Positions 50,215 to 58,922 of a DNA stretch of 64,000 nucleotides are shown here, in pieces. Each line of letters begins with the position of its first letter. The stretch's first letter is position 1. This DNA is from Chloroflexota bacterium (GTDB lineage: Bacteria > Chloroflexota > Dehalococcoidia > Bin125): the NCBI GenBank assembly GCA_028875225.1, contig JAPPFB010000011.1, positions 1 through 64,000 of the forward strand, given 5' to 3'. The notes under the pieces were generated by a model. The model ran no database searches and was not told the origin of the DNA. It worked only from the letters and a program-made list of their open reading frames with translations. The position numbers and the translations under genes were made by a program.

Positions 50215-50547
50215 TTAGGGAGGCTCGTCCTCATCCTGAGTGGATTCCTCGTCAGCTTCGTCGTCCTGCTCGGATTCGGCCTTGGCCCTGGCCGCGGCCT
50301 CTTCCCTGGCCATCAGCGCGTCGAGCTCGGCGTCGCTCATGGCGGCGATGGCGAGGTTCGGATCGGGCGGTTCCGATTCGGGTTGGGGGGCGGACAGGTC
50401 GGGCTGCTGGGGACGCGGAAAGAGGTCGAGCAGCCGGGCGAGCGAGTCGAGCGCCCGGACCTGCGCGTAACCGCGTTCCTTGGGGTCGTTTGCGATCGCC
50501 CAGTAACGATCCTGGATGTCCTGCTGACCTGGTTGTGGGTTGCTCAT
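50215..50547 (-). CDS. small acidic protein, possibly terminase small-subunit-like
   Basis: A 110-residue protein. The middle (RYWAIANDPKERGYAQVRAL then DSLARLLDLFPRP) resembles the C-terminal helices of phage small terminase subunits (ALELLGKHLGLF-type). The rest is a strongly acidic, Glu/Ala-rich tail ending ESTQDEDEPP. ATG at 50547 is chosen over an in-frame start 23 codons earlier because the leader lacks pattern. It is divergent from the large terminase gene, unusual for a TerS/TerL pair. The family call is tentative. Confidence 0.45.
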   Translation of the reverse strand: MSNPQPGQQDIQDRYWAIANDPKERGYAQVRALDSLARLLDLFPRPQQPDLSAPQPESEPPDPNLAIAAMSDAELDALMAREEAAARAKAESEQDDEADEESTQDEDEPP

Positions 50548-50768
50548 GTCGGGCCCTATCTCAGAACGTGCGTTTGCAGTTGATGGTATACGAACGCAGG
50601 TTCTGTTGTTGCGCACCCGTTGGCTGGCGGCTCCGGACAGCGTGGCGAAGGTTGCAGATCGCGGACGCAGTCAAGATGCCCACCTATTGAGAACTCATGT
50701 ACTGTGTTGCAACGAACGACAAGCTGCGGTTGCGCTAGGGGTGTGATCGAGGGCAAGGAAGAGAGTCT

Positions 50769-52307
50769 TTGAGGATGGTTGATTTCGCAGAACGGCGGAC
50801 CTGGCGGCGAATCACCGGGTTGCACAAGCATCGGAAGTTCTCTCTGACCAATCGCCAGGAACAGCTCTACGACTCGCTCCTCAGCACCTCCTGCCCGCCC
50901 GACGGCCACGATTCCGGCGCGGACCGCCTGACCTTGCTCGGCTATGGCGGTGCGATGGGCGGGGGCAAGACGCGGGCGATCGCCGAACTCGCCATCGACG
51001 CTGCGCTCGCTTTCCCCGGCAACAACGTGCTCGTCGCCCGGCACCACCTCTCCGACCTCTCCTCAACCACGATGAAAGAGTTCTTCGCTCACTGCCCGAC
51101 CGAGCTGATCGACCGCCGCCAGCAAGCTCCGACCCAGCTCGTCCAGCTCAGACTCCCCGAGTGGCCCGAGGGCCAGACCTCGACCGTCAACTTCCGCCAC
51201 CTCTCCGACTGGCGCGGACTCGGCTCGCAGCAGTACGGGGCGGTCCTGATCGACGAAGCGGGACAGGTCGAGGAGGACGCCGCCCTGATGCTGCTGACCC
51301 GGCTGCGGCATCCGGCCCAGCACCAGCGCTGGTTCGTGGCCGCCTCCAACCCCTGGCCGGGCTGGTTCCAGCGCTGGTTCGTCCAGCGCGAACTGCCCGA
51401 GGACGCCCTCCGCGCCGCCCAGGGCCAGGTCACCTTCATCCCCGCCAGGATTGAGGACAACCCCCACCTGCCCGAGAACTACGCCGAGGTCAACCACGCC
51501 CTGATGCCGCCGGCCTGGCGCGAGCGCTTCATCGAAGGCCGCTTCGACGCGCTGCTGGGCCGGGTCTACCCCGACTTCGACCCCAACATGCACCGCTGGG
51601 AACAGCCGCTGCCCCAATTCACGTATCTCATCGGCGGCCTCGACTTCGGCGGCCAGACCGAGTCCGCCCACCACACCGCCGCCATCGTCGCCGGGCTCGT
51701 CTCTCCGTCCCGACCCCCTTCCGGTCCCCTCTCCCCGAGGGAGAGGGCTAGGGTGAGGGCCGCCGAAGATTTCGCCAGATACAGAGGGAAGTCCCCCAAC
51801 CTCGCTGCCCCGCAACACCCAACCCACCCCTACACCCTGATCCGGCTGGCCGAGTTCGAGGACCGTGGCCCGGGCGTGATCCAGCGCCTCGAACAGTGGC
51901 AGCAGGCCTGCCAGCGCCGGCACGGCCGGATCCGCTGGGCCGCCGACCGCTCGCAGTCGGCCTGGATCGACCACCAGCGCCGACAGGGCATCGACGTCGT
52001 GCCCGCCTCCGGAGCGCCCGGCTCCATCCTCTACGGCGTCAACCTCGTCCATGAGCGACTGGCCTCGGACCCGCCCAGGTCCTTCTACCTACCGGAACTG
52101 ACCCAGTTCCCGCGGCGCATGAGCGAGTACGTCTGGCAATCGGGCGACGACCCCGATCCCAAACCGCGCAAGCAGAACGACGACCTGATCGACGCCGACC
52201 GCTACATGCACGAACTGCTCCAGCAGGTCCCCAGGCCCTTCCGGAGACGCCGCGTCCAGATCGTCCAACCGCCCCTCGGCCGAGACGCCCGCTGGCGAGA
52301 GCCGTGA
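50769..52307 (+). CDS. orphan phage-type terminase large subunit with embedded palindromic repeat
   Basis: A 512-residue TerL-like motor-nuclease. Walker A is GAMGGGKTRA (60-70), Walker B AVLIDEAGQ (near 158-166). The nuclease half has IGGLDFGGQT (first acidic residue near 294), WAADRSQSAWIDHQRRQGI, and KQNDDLIDADRYMHE, matching the last acidic motif. Phage terminases package DNA into capsids, but no portal, capsid or tail gene is here. Residues about 314-335 (SPSRPPSGPLSPRERARVRA) are encoded by a palindromic repeat inserted in frame. Start is TTG 50769 or ATG 50775. A gene-transfer-agent or prophage relic is possible. Confidence 0.78.
   Translation: MRMVDFAERRTWRRITGLHKHRKFSLTNRQEQLYDSLLSTSCPPDGHDSGADRLTLLGYGGAMGGGKTRAIAELAIDAALAFPGNNVLVARHHLSDLSSTTMKEFFAHCPTELIDRRQQAPTQLVQLRLPEWPEGQTSTVNFRHLSDWRGLGSQQYGAVLIDEAGQVEEDAALMLLTRLRHPAQHQRWFVAASNPWPGWFQRWFVQRELPEDALRAAQGQVTFIPARIEDNPHLPENYAEVNHALMPPAWRERFIEGRFDALLGRVYPDFDPNMHRWEQPLPQFTYLIGGLDFGGQTESAHHTAAIVAGLVSPSRPPSGPLSPRERARVRAAEDFARYRGKSPNLAAPQHPTHPYTLIRLAEFEDRGPGVIQRLEQWQQACQRRHGRIRWAADRSQSAWIDHQRRQGIDVVPASGAPGSILYGVNLVHERLASDPPRSFYLPELTQFPRRMSEYVWQSGDDPDPKPRKQNDDLIDADRYMHELLQQVPRPFRRRRVQIVQPPLGRDARWREP
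51711..51758 (+). repeat. palindromic repeat inside the terminase gene
   Basis: CCCCTCTCCCCGAGGGAGAGGG hairpin followed by CTAGGGTGAGGG. This type is normally intergenic. Here it keeps the frame and adds about 16 codons between two conserved nuclease segments. Confidence 0.75.
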
Positions 52308-52801
52308 GACACACCCTCATTGCCCCAAGTAGGCGCTCTCTCCCCTCCCGATCCCCCGCGCTTGACGCGGGGGCCAGGGCAGAGCACAACGCTCAGGAGA
52401 CGACGTCGCTCCCACCTCGGCTGCGGCTTGCGGATCCCGCGCGCGACAGTTCGGCCGCCGCTCCCGGCGGAGCGTCGCACAACGGCCGAGGTCTGGGCCC
52501 CGCATCAAGTGCGGGGCATCGGAGGGGGAGTGCGGCGCGTCGATTCCATCTTCCGATCCCCCGCGCTCGACGCGGGGGCCAGGGCAGAACACAACACTCA
52601 CAAGACGACGTCGCTCCCACCTCGGCTGCGGCTTGCGGATCCCGTGCGCGAGAGCTCGGCCGCGGCGTCCGGCGGAGCGTCGCACAACGGCCGAAGTCTG
52701 GGCCCCGCATCAAGTGCGGGGCATCGGAGGCCAATGCAGGGCGTCGGAGGGGGAGTGCGGCGCATATACACTCTGTTCGAGACCAACCACCTGGAGGCAG
52801 C
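52308..52801. other. repeat-filled gap of 494 bases without a gene
   Basis: The gap between the terminase and crotonase genes is mostly a tandem duplication (52349-52766). Open frames across it in several phases come from the repeat and carry no family similarity. A promoter and the GGAGG ribosome site for the crotonase must lie in the last 40 bases. Confidence 0.7.
52349..52766. repeat. tandem duplication, unit about 205 bases
   Basis: Unit 1 starts near 52349 and unit 2 near 52554. Both begin CGATCCCCCGCGCT, contain CTCCCACCTCGGCTGCGGCT, and end with CCCCGCATCAAGTGCGGGG plus GGGGGAGTGCGGCGC. They differ at scattered positions, and unit 2 has a short extra segment near its end. Each unit is itself bounded by family D palindromes. 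Confidence 0.85.
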
Positions 52802-53611
52802 ATGACCACCTTGACCGCTCCCGCGACCGAGACCTTGCTCTACGAGGAGCGCGGCCACGTCGCGATCATCACCCTCAACCGGCCCGAACGCCTCAACGCC
52901 ATCTCCGGCGAGATGCTCGAAGCGCTCTCCGCGCAGCTGATCGCCTGCCAGCGCGAGCCCGAGATCCGCGTCATCGTCCTGACCGGCGCCGGTCGCGGCT
53001 TCTGCTCCGGCCTGGACCTCGTCGACCAGCAGCAGCGCATGTCGGCCGGCGACGGACGGCCCGGCTACAGCCTGTTCGACCTGCGCGACGCGCCGCCGGT
53101 CGTACTGCAGCGCATGGACAAGCCCGTCATCTGCGCGCTCAACGGCGCGGCCGCCGGATACGGCATGGACATGGCCCTGCTGGCCGACATCCGGATCGCG
53201 TCCGACCGCGCGAAGATGGGCGCCGTCTTCGCCCGGCGCGGCGTGCTGCCCGAATCGGGCGGCACCTGGATCCTGCCCCGACTGCTCGGCTGGGCACGCG
53301 CCGCCGAGGTCGCCTTCCGCGGCCGCGTGCTCGACGCCCAGGAATCGCTCGACGTCGGCCTGGTCAACGAGATCGTCCCCCACGACGACCTGATGACCCG
53401 CGCGCTCGAACTGGCCGACGAGATCGCCGCCAACGCCCCGCTCTCGGTCCAGGCGACCAAGCGGATGATGCGCCTCGGCATGGACGAACCGTTCGAGGCC
53501 GCCGTCGACCACATCTACCTGCAGCTCCTGCCCCTCTTCCAGTCCGACGACTTCAAAGAAGGCGTCCGCTCGTTCATGGAGAAGCGGGAGCCGAACTTCC
53601 AGGGGCGGTAA
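52802..53611 (+). CDS. enoyl-CoA hydratase/isomerase (crotonase) family
   Basis: A 269-residue crotonase. VAIITLNRPERLNAISGEML at the start, oxyanion hole GAGRGFCSGLDL (near 61-72) and LNGAAAGYGMDMALLADIRI. The hydratase glutamates are partly visible: a glutamate in RRGVLPESGGTWILPRL matches the second catalytic position. ATG at 52802 has GGAGG six bases upstream; the frame is open upstream only through repeat sequence. Likely acts on an acyl-CoA intermediate. A family B repeat follows its stop at once, then a DinB-like gene. Confidence 0.9.
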   Translation: MTTLTAPATETLLYEERGHVAIITLNRPERLNAISGEMLEALSAQLIACQREPEIRVIVLTGAGRGFCSGLDLVDQQQRMSAGDGRPGYSLFDLRDAPPVVLQRMDKPVICALNGAAAGYGMDMALLADIRIASDRAKMGAVFARRGVLPESGGTWILPRLLGWARAAEVAFRGRVLDAQESLDVGLVNEIVPHDDLMTRALELADEIAANAPLSVQATKRMMRLGMDEPFEAAVDHIYLQLLPLFQSDDFKEGVRSFMEKREPNFQGR

Positions 53612-53657
53612 GAGCTCCCCCTCCGGGGGAGCTGTCGCGAAGCGACTGAGGGGGCCC
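53611..53657. repeat. dispersed palindromic repeat, family B
   Basis: AGAGCTCCCCCTCCGGGGGAGCTG, TCGCGAAGCGA, CTGAGGGGGCC: a full copy beginning at the last base of the crotonase stop codon. Confidence 0.88.
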
Positions 53658-53684
53658 GCCGCAACCCACCGAAAGGCAACCAAC

Positions 53685-54233
53685 GTGCCACAACGACCAG
53701 TCGCCGACGACGAACGCCAGCGGGTCTCGAGCTACCTGCTCGCGCAGGGCGAGAAATACACCTGGATTGAACTCTGGCCCCGCGTCGTCGACGCGCGGAT
53801 CGACTTCCTCAACACCCTGAACCGGGTCTCGTCCGAGCAGGCCGCCTGGAAGCCGGGACCGGACCATTGGAGCATCGAGGAGGTCGCCCAGCACGTGCTC
53901 GACGGCTCGAAGCGCTGCGCCGACCTGGTCGCGCAGCTTTCGCTCGGCAAGGACCCCACGCTCACGCCCCAGGAGATCGGCGCAATCGACCCGGCCCAAC
54001 GGCCCGCCGACCGCCCGTTCCCGCAGTTGGTCCGGGATTTGCTGGTCGACTCGCGCGACTTCGGCAATGTGATCGAAGGTCTGCCCGAGCCGCCCGCCTT
54101 CGAGCCGACCCGGCCGCATCCATTCTTCGGCGAGTTGCACGGCCGCGCCTGGTTCATGTTCCAGCGCGTCCATGACCTCGACCACGTCAACCAGGTCAAC
54201 GCGATCAAGGAGACCGAGGGCTACCCCGCCTAG
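53685..54233 (+). CDS. DinB-superfamily protein
   Basis: A 182-residue four-helix DinB-like protein. It has WSIEEVAQHVLDGSKRCADL with the first metal-type histidine and VHDLDHVNQVNAIKE with two more, the usual three-histidine site. Members include bacillithiol or mycothiol transferases and damage-inducible proteins of unknown role; no thiol pathway is visible here. The first gene after the crotonase on the same strand, GTG start. Confidence 0.8.
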   Translation: MPQRPVADDERQRVSSYLLAQGEKYTWIELWPRVVDARIDFLNTLNRVSSEQAAWKPGPDHWSIEEVAQHVLDGSKRCADLVAQLSLGKDPTLTPQEIGAIDPAQRPADRPFPQLVRDLLVDSRDFGNVIEGLPEPPAFEPTRPHPFFGELHGRAWFMFQRVHDLDHVNQVNAIKETEGYPA

Positions 54234-54254
54234 CCCCGCTTCACCCGTGTCAAC

Positions 54255-54337
54255 GTCATTCCCAGCTCTGCTGGGAATCTCGCCTGGGCCGGCAGCAGTA
54301 GGGAGGGAACGAGATTCCCAGCAGAGCTGGGAATGAC
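54255..54337. repeat. perfect inverted repeat with 28-base arms
   Basis: Arms 54255-54282 and 54310-54337 are exact reverse complements (GTCATTCCCAGCTCTGCTGG at the left end), with a 27-base spacer. Each arm is itself a family C-like palindrome. It stands between DinB and the LLM oxidoreductase and could form a very stable cruciform or terminator. Confidence 0.9.
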
Positions 54338-54381
54338 GGGATTGAAGTGGAAACGACTTTGCTGCGATGAGAGGAGCAACG

Positions 54382-55428
54382 ATGCGCGTTGCCATTGGGA
54401 TGCACCGCGACGGGATTCACGACTGGGACTCGGCGGTTCGCTACGCCCAGGCGGCGGAGCGGCTGGGCGTCTACTCCTTCTGGTCGGCTGAGGCCTGGGG
54501 CCACGACGGGATCACGCCGCTCGCCTACCTGGCCGGCAAGACCGAAACGATCAAGCTGGGCACCGGGATCATCCAGGGCGGCACGCGCTCGCCGGCGCTG
54601 GTCGGGATGACGGCGATGACGCTGCAGTCGATGTCCGGCGGGCGGTTCATGCTTGGCCTCGGCACCTCGGGTCCGCAGGTGGTGGAAGGCTGGCACGGCG
54701 TCCCCTTCGCCGGCGCGGTGTCGCGGCTCAAGGAGACCGCCGAGATCGTGCGCATGGTTTGCAGCGGCGAGCGCCTGGTCTACAACGGTCGCCACTACAC
54801 GCTGCCGCTGCCCGGCGGCGAGGGCAAGGCGATTCGCTCGGGCGCGCCGCCGACCGAACCACCCAACATCTACTTCGCCTCGCTCGGACCGAACAGCCTG
54901 CGCATGTGCGGCGAGGTCGGCGACGGCTGGCTGGGCACCTCGTTCATCCCCGAGACCGCCGACGTCTTCCTCGACGACATCCGCGCCGGCGCGGAATCGG
55001 CCGGGCGCAGCCTGGACGAGATCGACCTTGAGGCCGCCGCGGGGATCGAGTTCACCGACGATGTGGAGGAGGCCGCCACGCGGCACGCGCGCGGGATCGC
55101 GTTCACGCTCGGCGCGATGGGCTCGGCCAAGACCAACTTCTACAACGACGCCTTCTGCCGCCAGGGCTGGGCCGACGCGGCCAAAGAGGTCCAGCGGCTC
55201 TGGATTGCCGGAGAGCGCGATCTGGCCCGCGAACGGGTGCCGGTCGAACTCGCGCTCAAGGTCAACATGATCGGCAACGACGCCGACGTGCTCGAGCGGC
55301 TTCGCGTCTACCGCGACGCCGGCGTCGACACGATCCGCGCCGGGATCGCGGGCGACACCGTCAACGACCGGATCGCCAACCTCGAGCGCTTCATGCACCT
55401 GGTCGGCGAGCTCAACTCCGAGGAGTGA
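54382..55428 (+). CDS. LLM-class flavin/F420-dependent oxidoreductase
   Basis: A 348-residue luciferase-like TIM-barrel protein. It has AAERLGVYSFWSAEAWGHD, IKLGTGIIQGGTRSPALVGM (near 57-76), LQSMSGGRFMLGLGTSGPQV and MCGEVGDGWLGTSFIP, the F420 or FMN barrel pattern. Relatives in actinobacteria and Chloroflexota are often F420-dependent and attack xenobiotics or sugars. The ATG at 54382 follows GAGGAG by six bases; a start five codons earlier is possible. Its 3' end overlaps the convergent lipoprotein gene by 17 bases. Confidence 0.9.
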   Translation: MRVAIGMHRDGIHDWDSAVRYAQAAERLGVYSFWSAEAWGHDGITPLAYLAGKTETIKLGTGIIQGGTRSPALVGMTAMTLQSMSGGRFMLGLGTSGPQVVEGWHGVPFAGAVSRLKETAEIVRMVCSGERLVYNGRHYTLPLPGGEGKAIRSGAPPTEPPNIYFASLGPNSLRMCGEVGDGWLGTSFIPETADVFLDDIRAGAESAGRSLDEIDLEAAAGIEFTDDVEEAATRHARGIAFTLGAMGSAKTNFYNDAFCRQGWADAAKEVQRLWIAGERDLARERVPVELALKVNMIGNDADVLERLRVYRDAGVDTIRAGIAGDTVNDRIANLERFMHLVGELNSEE

Positions 55429-57187
55429 CCAGCACGTAGCCCGCCTCGCCCTCGGTCACCCGAATCCAGCTGTCGGCCGGCACGTCGTTCAAGGTCGTGA
55501 CCAGGCCGCTGGCCGGCCAGCGAATGATGACGTCGGCGCTGCCGGCCTCGCGCAGGCCGAAGTGCAAGGCGTCCTCGCTCTGGCCGAGGAAGTGGCTCGA
55601 GACGCCCACCTCGCGTATCTGCTCGGGCAGGCCGCTGGCAAAGACCGAGACCCGCGCGCCGAGACCCTGTCGATTGCTTGTCACTCCCTCAAGCGTCACC
55701 CGCAACCATCCCCCAGCGCCGCGAGACTCGTTACGATAGAACAGAGGTACTGACGCGTTGTTGACCACGAACACATCCAGGTCGCCGTCATTGTCGGCAT
55801 CGAAGATCAGCAGGCCTTTGCCATCCTCGATATCGTCCAATCCCACGTCTGTGCTGCGGCTGCGGAACCGACCCGTCCCGTCGTTCTCCCAATAGCGTGT
55901 GGCGTCAGAGCCGTAGCCGGGCATCATCAGCATGCCGTTGGTCATGGTCAGGTCGAGGTCGCCGTCGTTGTCCGCATCGAAGAACGCCGCGCCCCAACCC
56001 CAGGAGCCGTCGCGCACGTTGGCGTCGTCGGTCGCGTCCGAGAAGCGGCGCGCGCCGTCATTGCGGAACAGCCGGTTGCCGTTCTTGGTTCCTTCCTCGT
56101 CTCCGCCCGGACTGCCGCGCTGGAAGGAATAGATCGAGGTGACGAACCAGTCGAGGTCGCCGTCGGCATCGTAGTCGCCGAAGGTGGTGCCCATCGCGTT
56201 CTGCGCCGTGCCGACCTCCGCCGCCAGCGTGCCGTCGCTGAAGGTGCCGTCGCCGTTGTTCCAGAACAGCCGGCTGGTGCCGAAGTCCGAGGCGACCGCC
56301 AGTTCGGGCCAGCCGTCGCCGTCGAGGTCGACGAAGGTCGATCCGAAGGCGAATGTGCCTTCGGTGAGCTCGGCCTGGGTCTGGGAGATCACGCCCTCCA
56401 TCTGCACGCCGGCGGATTCGGTGACGTCCTCGAAGAATCCGGGCGCGTCCGCGCCGAGGTTTCGCAGCAGGCGAACGCCGGCGACCGCCTCGCCGACCAG
56501 CTGGGACGGGCGCCACTCGGTCACGTGCAGGTCGAGGTATCCATCGCGGTCGTAGTCGCCGAAGGATGCGGAGAATCCGATCCTGCGGTCGCCGGTGGCT
56601 ACTGCGACGCCGCGCTCCATGCCCTGCTCGGTGAACAGGCCGTCGTCGTTGATAAACAGGTAATGCCTGGTGTCGCCAATCGTGGTGATGAACAGGTCGA
56701 GGTCGCCGTCGTTGTCGACATCGCCCCAGGCGGCGCCGTTGGAGGGCAGCTCCCAGCCGGCCAGTCCGGTCTGTCCGGAGACCTCCTCGAAGGTGCCGTC
56801 GCCGCGGTTGCGGAAGAGCAGGTCGTGGCCGTCGAGCCTGGTGACGAGCAGGTCGGTGGCGCCGTCGCCATCGAAATCTCCGGCAGCCGCGCCGCCTGTC
56901 ATGCGCTCGGCGTCGCAGAGCGTGCCGCTGCGTTCCTCCTCGGTCTCACGGGTGATGTTGTCGAAGAGGCAGTCGCCGGGCACTCGGGCCTGGTGCTGCA
57001 TGTAGACCAAGCCGGCGGCTTCGCTGTCTTCGGTGAACAGCGTGGCGGCTGGTTGGACTTCTCGCACTGGTACCTGCGATCGTTCAGGGATATCGTCCGC
57101 ACAGGCAGCCGAGGTCAAGATGATTGACAGCCCGACTGCGACTATCGCAGCAACTCGTAACGCGAACCTGGCTGATACTGGCTGCAC
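55412..57187 (-). CDS. FG-GAP/VCBS and ASPIC/UnbV repeat lipoprotein (CRTAC1-like)
   Basis: A 591-residue surface lipoprotein. The signal segment ALRVAAIVAVGLSIILTSAA is followed by cysteine (lipobox TSAAC, near 30). Calcium-binding FG-GAP/VCBS repeats follow, each with D-x-D-x-D-G or D-N-D-G-D-L-D (GDFDGDGATDLL, GDVDNDGDLDLF and several more), forming a beta propeller. The C-terminal ASPIC/UnbV domain is seen as GLGARVSVFASGLPEQIREV. Such proteins bind or adhere extracellularly; exact ligand unknown. The start is GTG at 57187, set by the signal peptide. The coding frame is open well upstream but through the other-strand CoA-transferase gene. Confidence 0.87.
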   Translation of the reverse strand: MQPVSARFALRVAAIVAVGLSIILTSAACADDIPERSQVPVREVQPAATLFTEDSEAAGLVYMQHQARVPGDCLFDNITRETEEERSGTLCDAERMTGGAAAGDFDGDGATDLLVTRLDGHDLLFRNRGDGTFEEVSGQTGLAGWELPSNGAAWGDVDNDGDLDLFITTIGDTRHYLFINDDGLFTEQGMERGVAVATGDRRIGFSASFGDYDRDGYLDLHVTEWRPSQLVGEAVAGVRLLRNLGADAPGFFEDVTESAGVQMEGVISQTQAELTEGTFAFGSTFVDLDGDGWPELAVASDFGTSRLFWNNGDGTFSDGTLAAEVGTAQNAMGTTFGDYDADGDLDWFVTSIYSFQRGSPGGDEEGTKNGNRLFRNDGARRFSDATDDANVRDGSWGWGAAFFDADNDGDLDLTMTNGMLMMPGYGSDATRYWENDGTGRFRSRSTDVGLDDIEDGKGLLIFDADNDGDLDVFVVNNASVPLFYRNESRGAGGWLRVTLEGVTSNRQGLGARVSVFASGLPEQIREVGVSSHFLGQSEDALHFGLREAGSADVIIRWPASGLVTTLNDVPADSWIRVTEGEAGYVLVTPRS

Positions 57188-57268
57188 CGGACCATCTCGA
57201 TTCAGTGGCGGCGTTCGACGGCAACGAACTCTGCCGCGGCGGGGTGTCAGTGCGAAAGGGTAACGAAC

Positions 57269-58567
57269 ATGACCACGACCCACGACGGTTCGCCGCACCG
57301 GGGCCCGTTGAGCGGCATTCGCGTGCTGGAGTTCTCGCAGATTATCGCGGGGCCGTTCGGCTGTCAGAATCTGTCGGACATGGGCGCCGAGGTGATCAAG
57401 GTCGAGCCGCCGGAGGGCGAGGCGTGGCGTCAGTTCTCGCAGTTCATGCCGGGCGAGTCGAAGTGGTTCCAGTCGCTCAATCGGGGCAAGCGATCGCTCG
57501 TGCTGGCCCTGCGCGATCCCGAGGCGCAGGCGATTGTGCATCGTCTGGTTCCGGAGATCGATGTCGTGGTGATCAACTATCGGCCCGATGTGGCGGCTCG
57601 GCTGGGGCTCGACTACGAGACATTGCGGGCGATCCGGCCGGACCTGATCTACGTGGACAACACGGCATTTGGGCGGCAGGGTCCGTGGGCGCAACGGCCC
57701 GGCTACGACATCGTCGCTCAGGCGGTGACGGGTCTGATGGCGCTGGACGGGAAGCTGGACGACAACGGGACGGCGCCGTCGCCGGTGTCGGCGCCGGTCG
57801 CCGACTATGGGACGGGGATCGTGATTGCGCTGGGGGTCTGCGCGGCGCTGTTTCATCGTCAGCAGACGGGCGAGGGTCAGATGGTGGAGACGACCTTGCT
57901 CAACACTGCGTTGGCGATGCAGGGCAGCAGCGTGATGCAGTTGCCGCTCGCCGATGAGTTGCCAGCGGCGAAGATGGCTCGGATCAACGAGCTGCGGTCA
58001 GCGGGGGCTCCGTACGCGGAGCTGCAGGAGGTCTACAAGGATCGCGGGGCGCAGGGGGCGTTGAACATCTACTATCGCTGCTTCGAAACCCGGGACGGGG
58101 CGGTGGCGATTGGGGCGCTGTCGGCTTCGCTCTGGGCCAAGGTCCGGGCCGCGCTGGAGACGGATTTCCTCGGTTTCGCCGACCCGAATCTGGATCCGAC
58201 CGACCCGGCGCAATTGGCCGAGGCCACCGCCCGCGTGCGAGAGATCGAGGCGCATGTGCGCTCACAGAGCACCGAGCACTGGCTGGCTCGATTCGAGGCG
58301 CACGGGGTGCCCAGCGGGCCGATCCAGTTTCCGGAAGAACTGGCCGACGACCCGCAGATCGAGGCGAACGAGATGGTGGTCGACCTGGACCACGACCTGT
58401 CCGGTCCGCAACGCCAGGTGGGTCCGCTGCTGAAGATGAGCGCCACGCCGACGGCGGCGCAGGGATCGTCACCGCCGCTTGGTCGTGACACCGACGACAT
58501 CGTCGCCAGCGCGGGCTTCGGCCCGGAGGAGATCGCGGACCTGCGCAAGCGAGGGATCATTGCGTAG
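57269..58567 (+). CDS. CaiB/BaiF-type (class III) CoA-transferase
   Basis: A 432-residue family III CoA-transferase. It opens GPLSGIRVLEFSQIIAGPFG, then DMGAEVIKVEPPEGEAWRQF, KRSLVLALRDPEAQAIVHRL, and VDNTAFGRQGPWAQRPGYDI. The catalytic aspartate lies in the family's typical place after that segment (D in GYDIVAQAVTGLM region, not certain). Members move CoA between acyl-CoA and free acids such as carnitine, formate or bile acids. It lies divergently beside the FG-GAP lipoprotein and on the G-rich side of the composition change. Confidence 0.92.
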   Translation: MTTTHDGSPHRGPLSGIRVLEFSQIIAGPFGCQNLSDMGAEVIKVEPPEGEAWRQFSQFMPGESKWFQSLNRGKRSLVLALRDPEAQAIVHRLVPEIDVVVINYRPDVAARLGLDYETLRAIRPDLIYVDNTAFGRQGPWAQRPGYDIVAQAVTGLMALDGKLDDNGTAPSPVSAPVADYGTGIVIALGVCAALFHRQQTGEGQMVETTLLNTALAMQGSSVMQLPLADELPAAKMARINELRSAGAPYAELQEVYKDRGAQGALNIYYRCFETRDGAVAIGALSASLWAKVRAALETDFLGFADPNLDPTDPAQLAEATARVREIEAHVRSQSTEHWLARFEAHGVPSGPIQFPEELADDPQIEANEMVVDLDHDLSGPQRQVGPLLKMSATPTAAQGSSPPLGRDTDDIVASAGFGPEEIADLRKRGIIA

Positions 58568-58922
58568 GCCAGCAGACCCTCACCCCAGCCCCCCGCATCA
58601 GGTGCGGGGCAGGCTTCTCCCAGAGCAGGGTCGCGCGCAATCCCTCTATGAAGTCGCCCCCGCGGAGGCGGGGGCGCTGTGGGCGGATGGCAACGAAGGC
58701 CCCGCCTACGCGGGGCCGACTCTGGTTGGTTTGCGCGCAAGTCCCTTTGAGAGAGGGGGAGCGTGCTCGGGTTACGGTGGAATTGGAAGCCTGACGTGAC
58801 GGTGATCCGCCGGGATCAGGCAACCAGGCCGGCGAGCAGACGCAGGTCGTTGTCGACGTCGGATCGCCGGGCCCCCTCAGTCGCTTCGCGACAGCTCCCC
58901 CAGAGGGGGAGCTCTTTGCCGC
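58568..58922. other. repeat-rich gap of 355 bases without a gene
   Basis: Between convergent genes. It holds four palindromes of different type: CCCCGCATCAGGTGCGGGG near 58597-58616, GCCCCCGC/GCGGGGGC (58656-58675), GGCCCCGC/GCGGGGCC (58698-58717) and a family B copy (58870-58916). No coding pattern is seen. Confidence 0.7.
58870..58916. repeat. dispersed palindromic repeat, family B
   Basis: GGCCCCCTCAGTCGCTTCGCGA...GGGGGAGCTCT, the reverse orientation of 22332-22375 and 53611-53657, ending seven bases from the carboxylesterase stop. Confidence 0.88.

Noticed and set aside
52349-52766. CRISPR array
   Set aside because: Two long units of about 205 bases without regular short repeats or unique spacers, and no cas genes.
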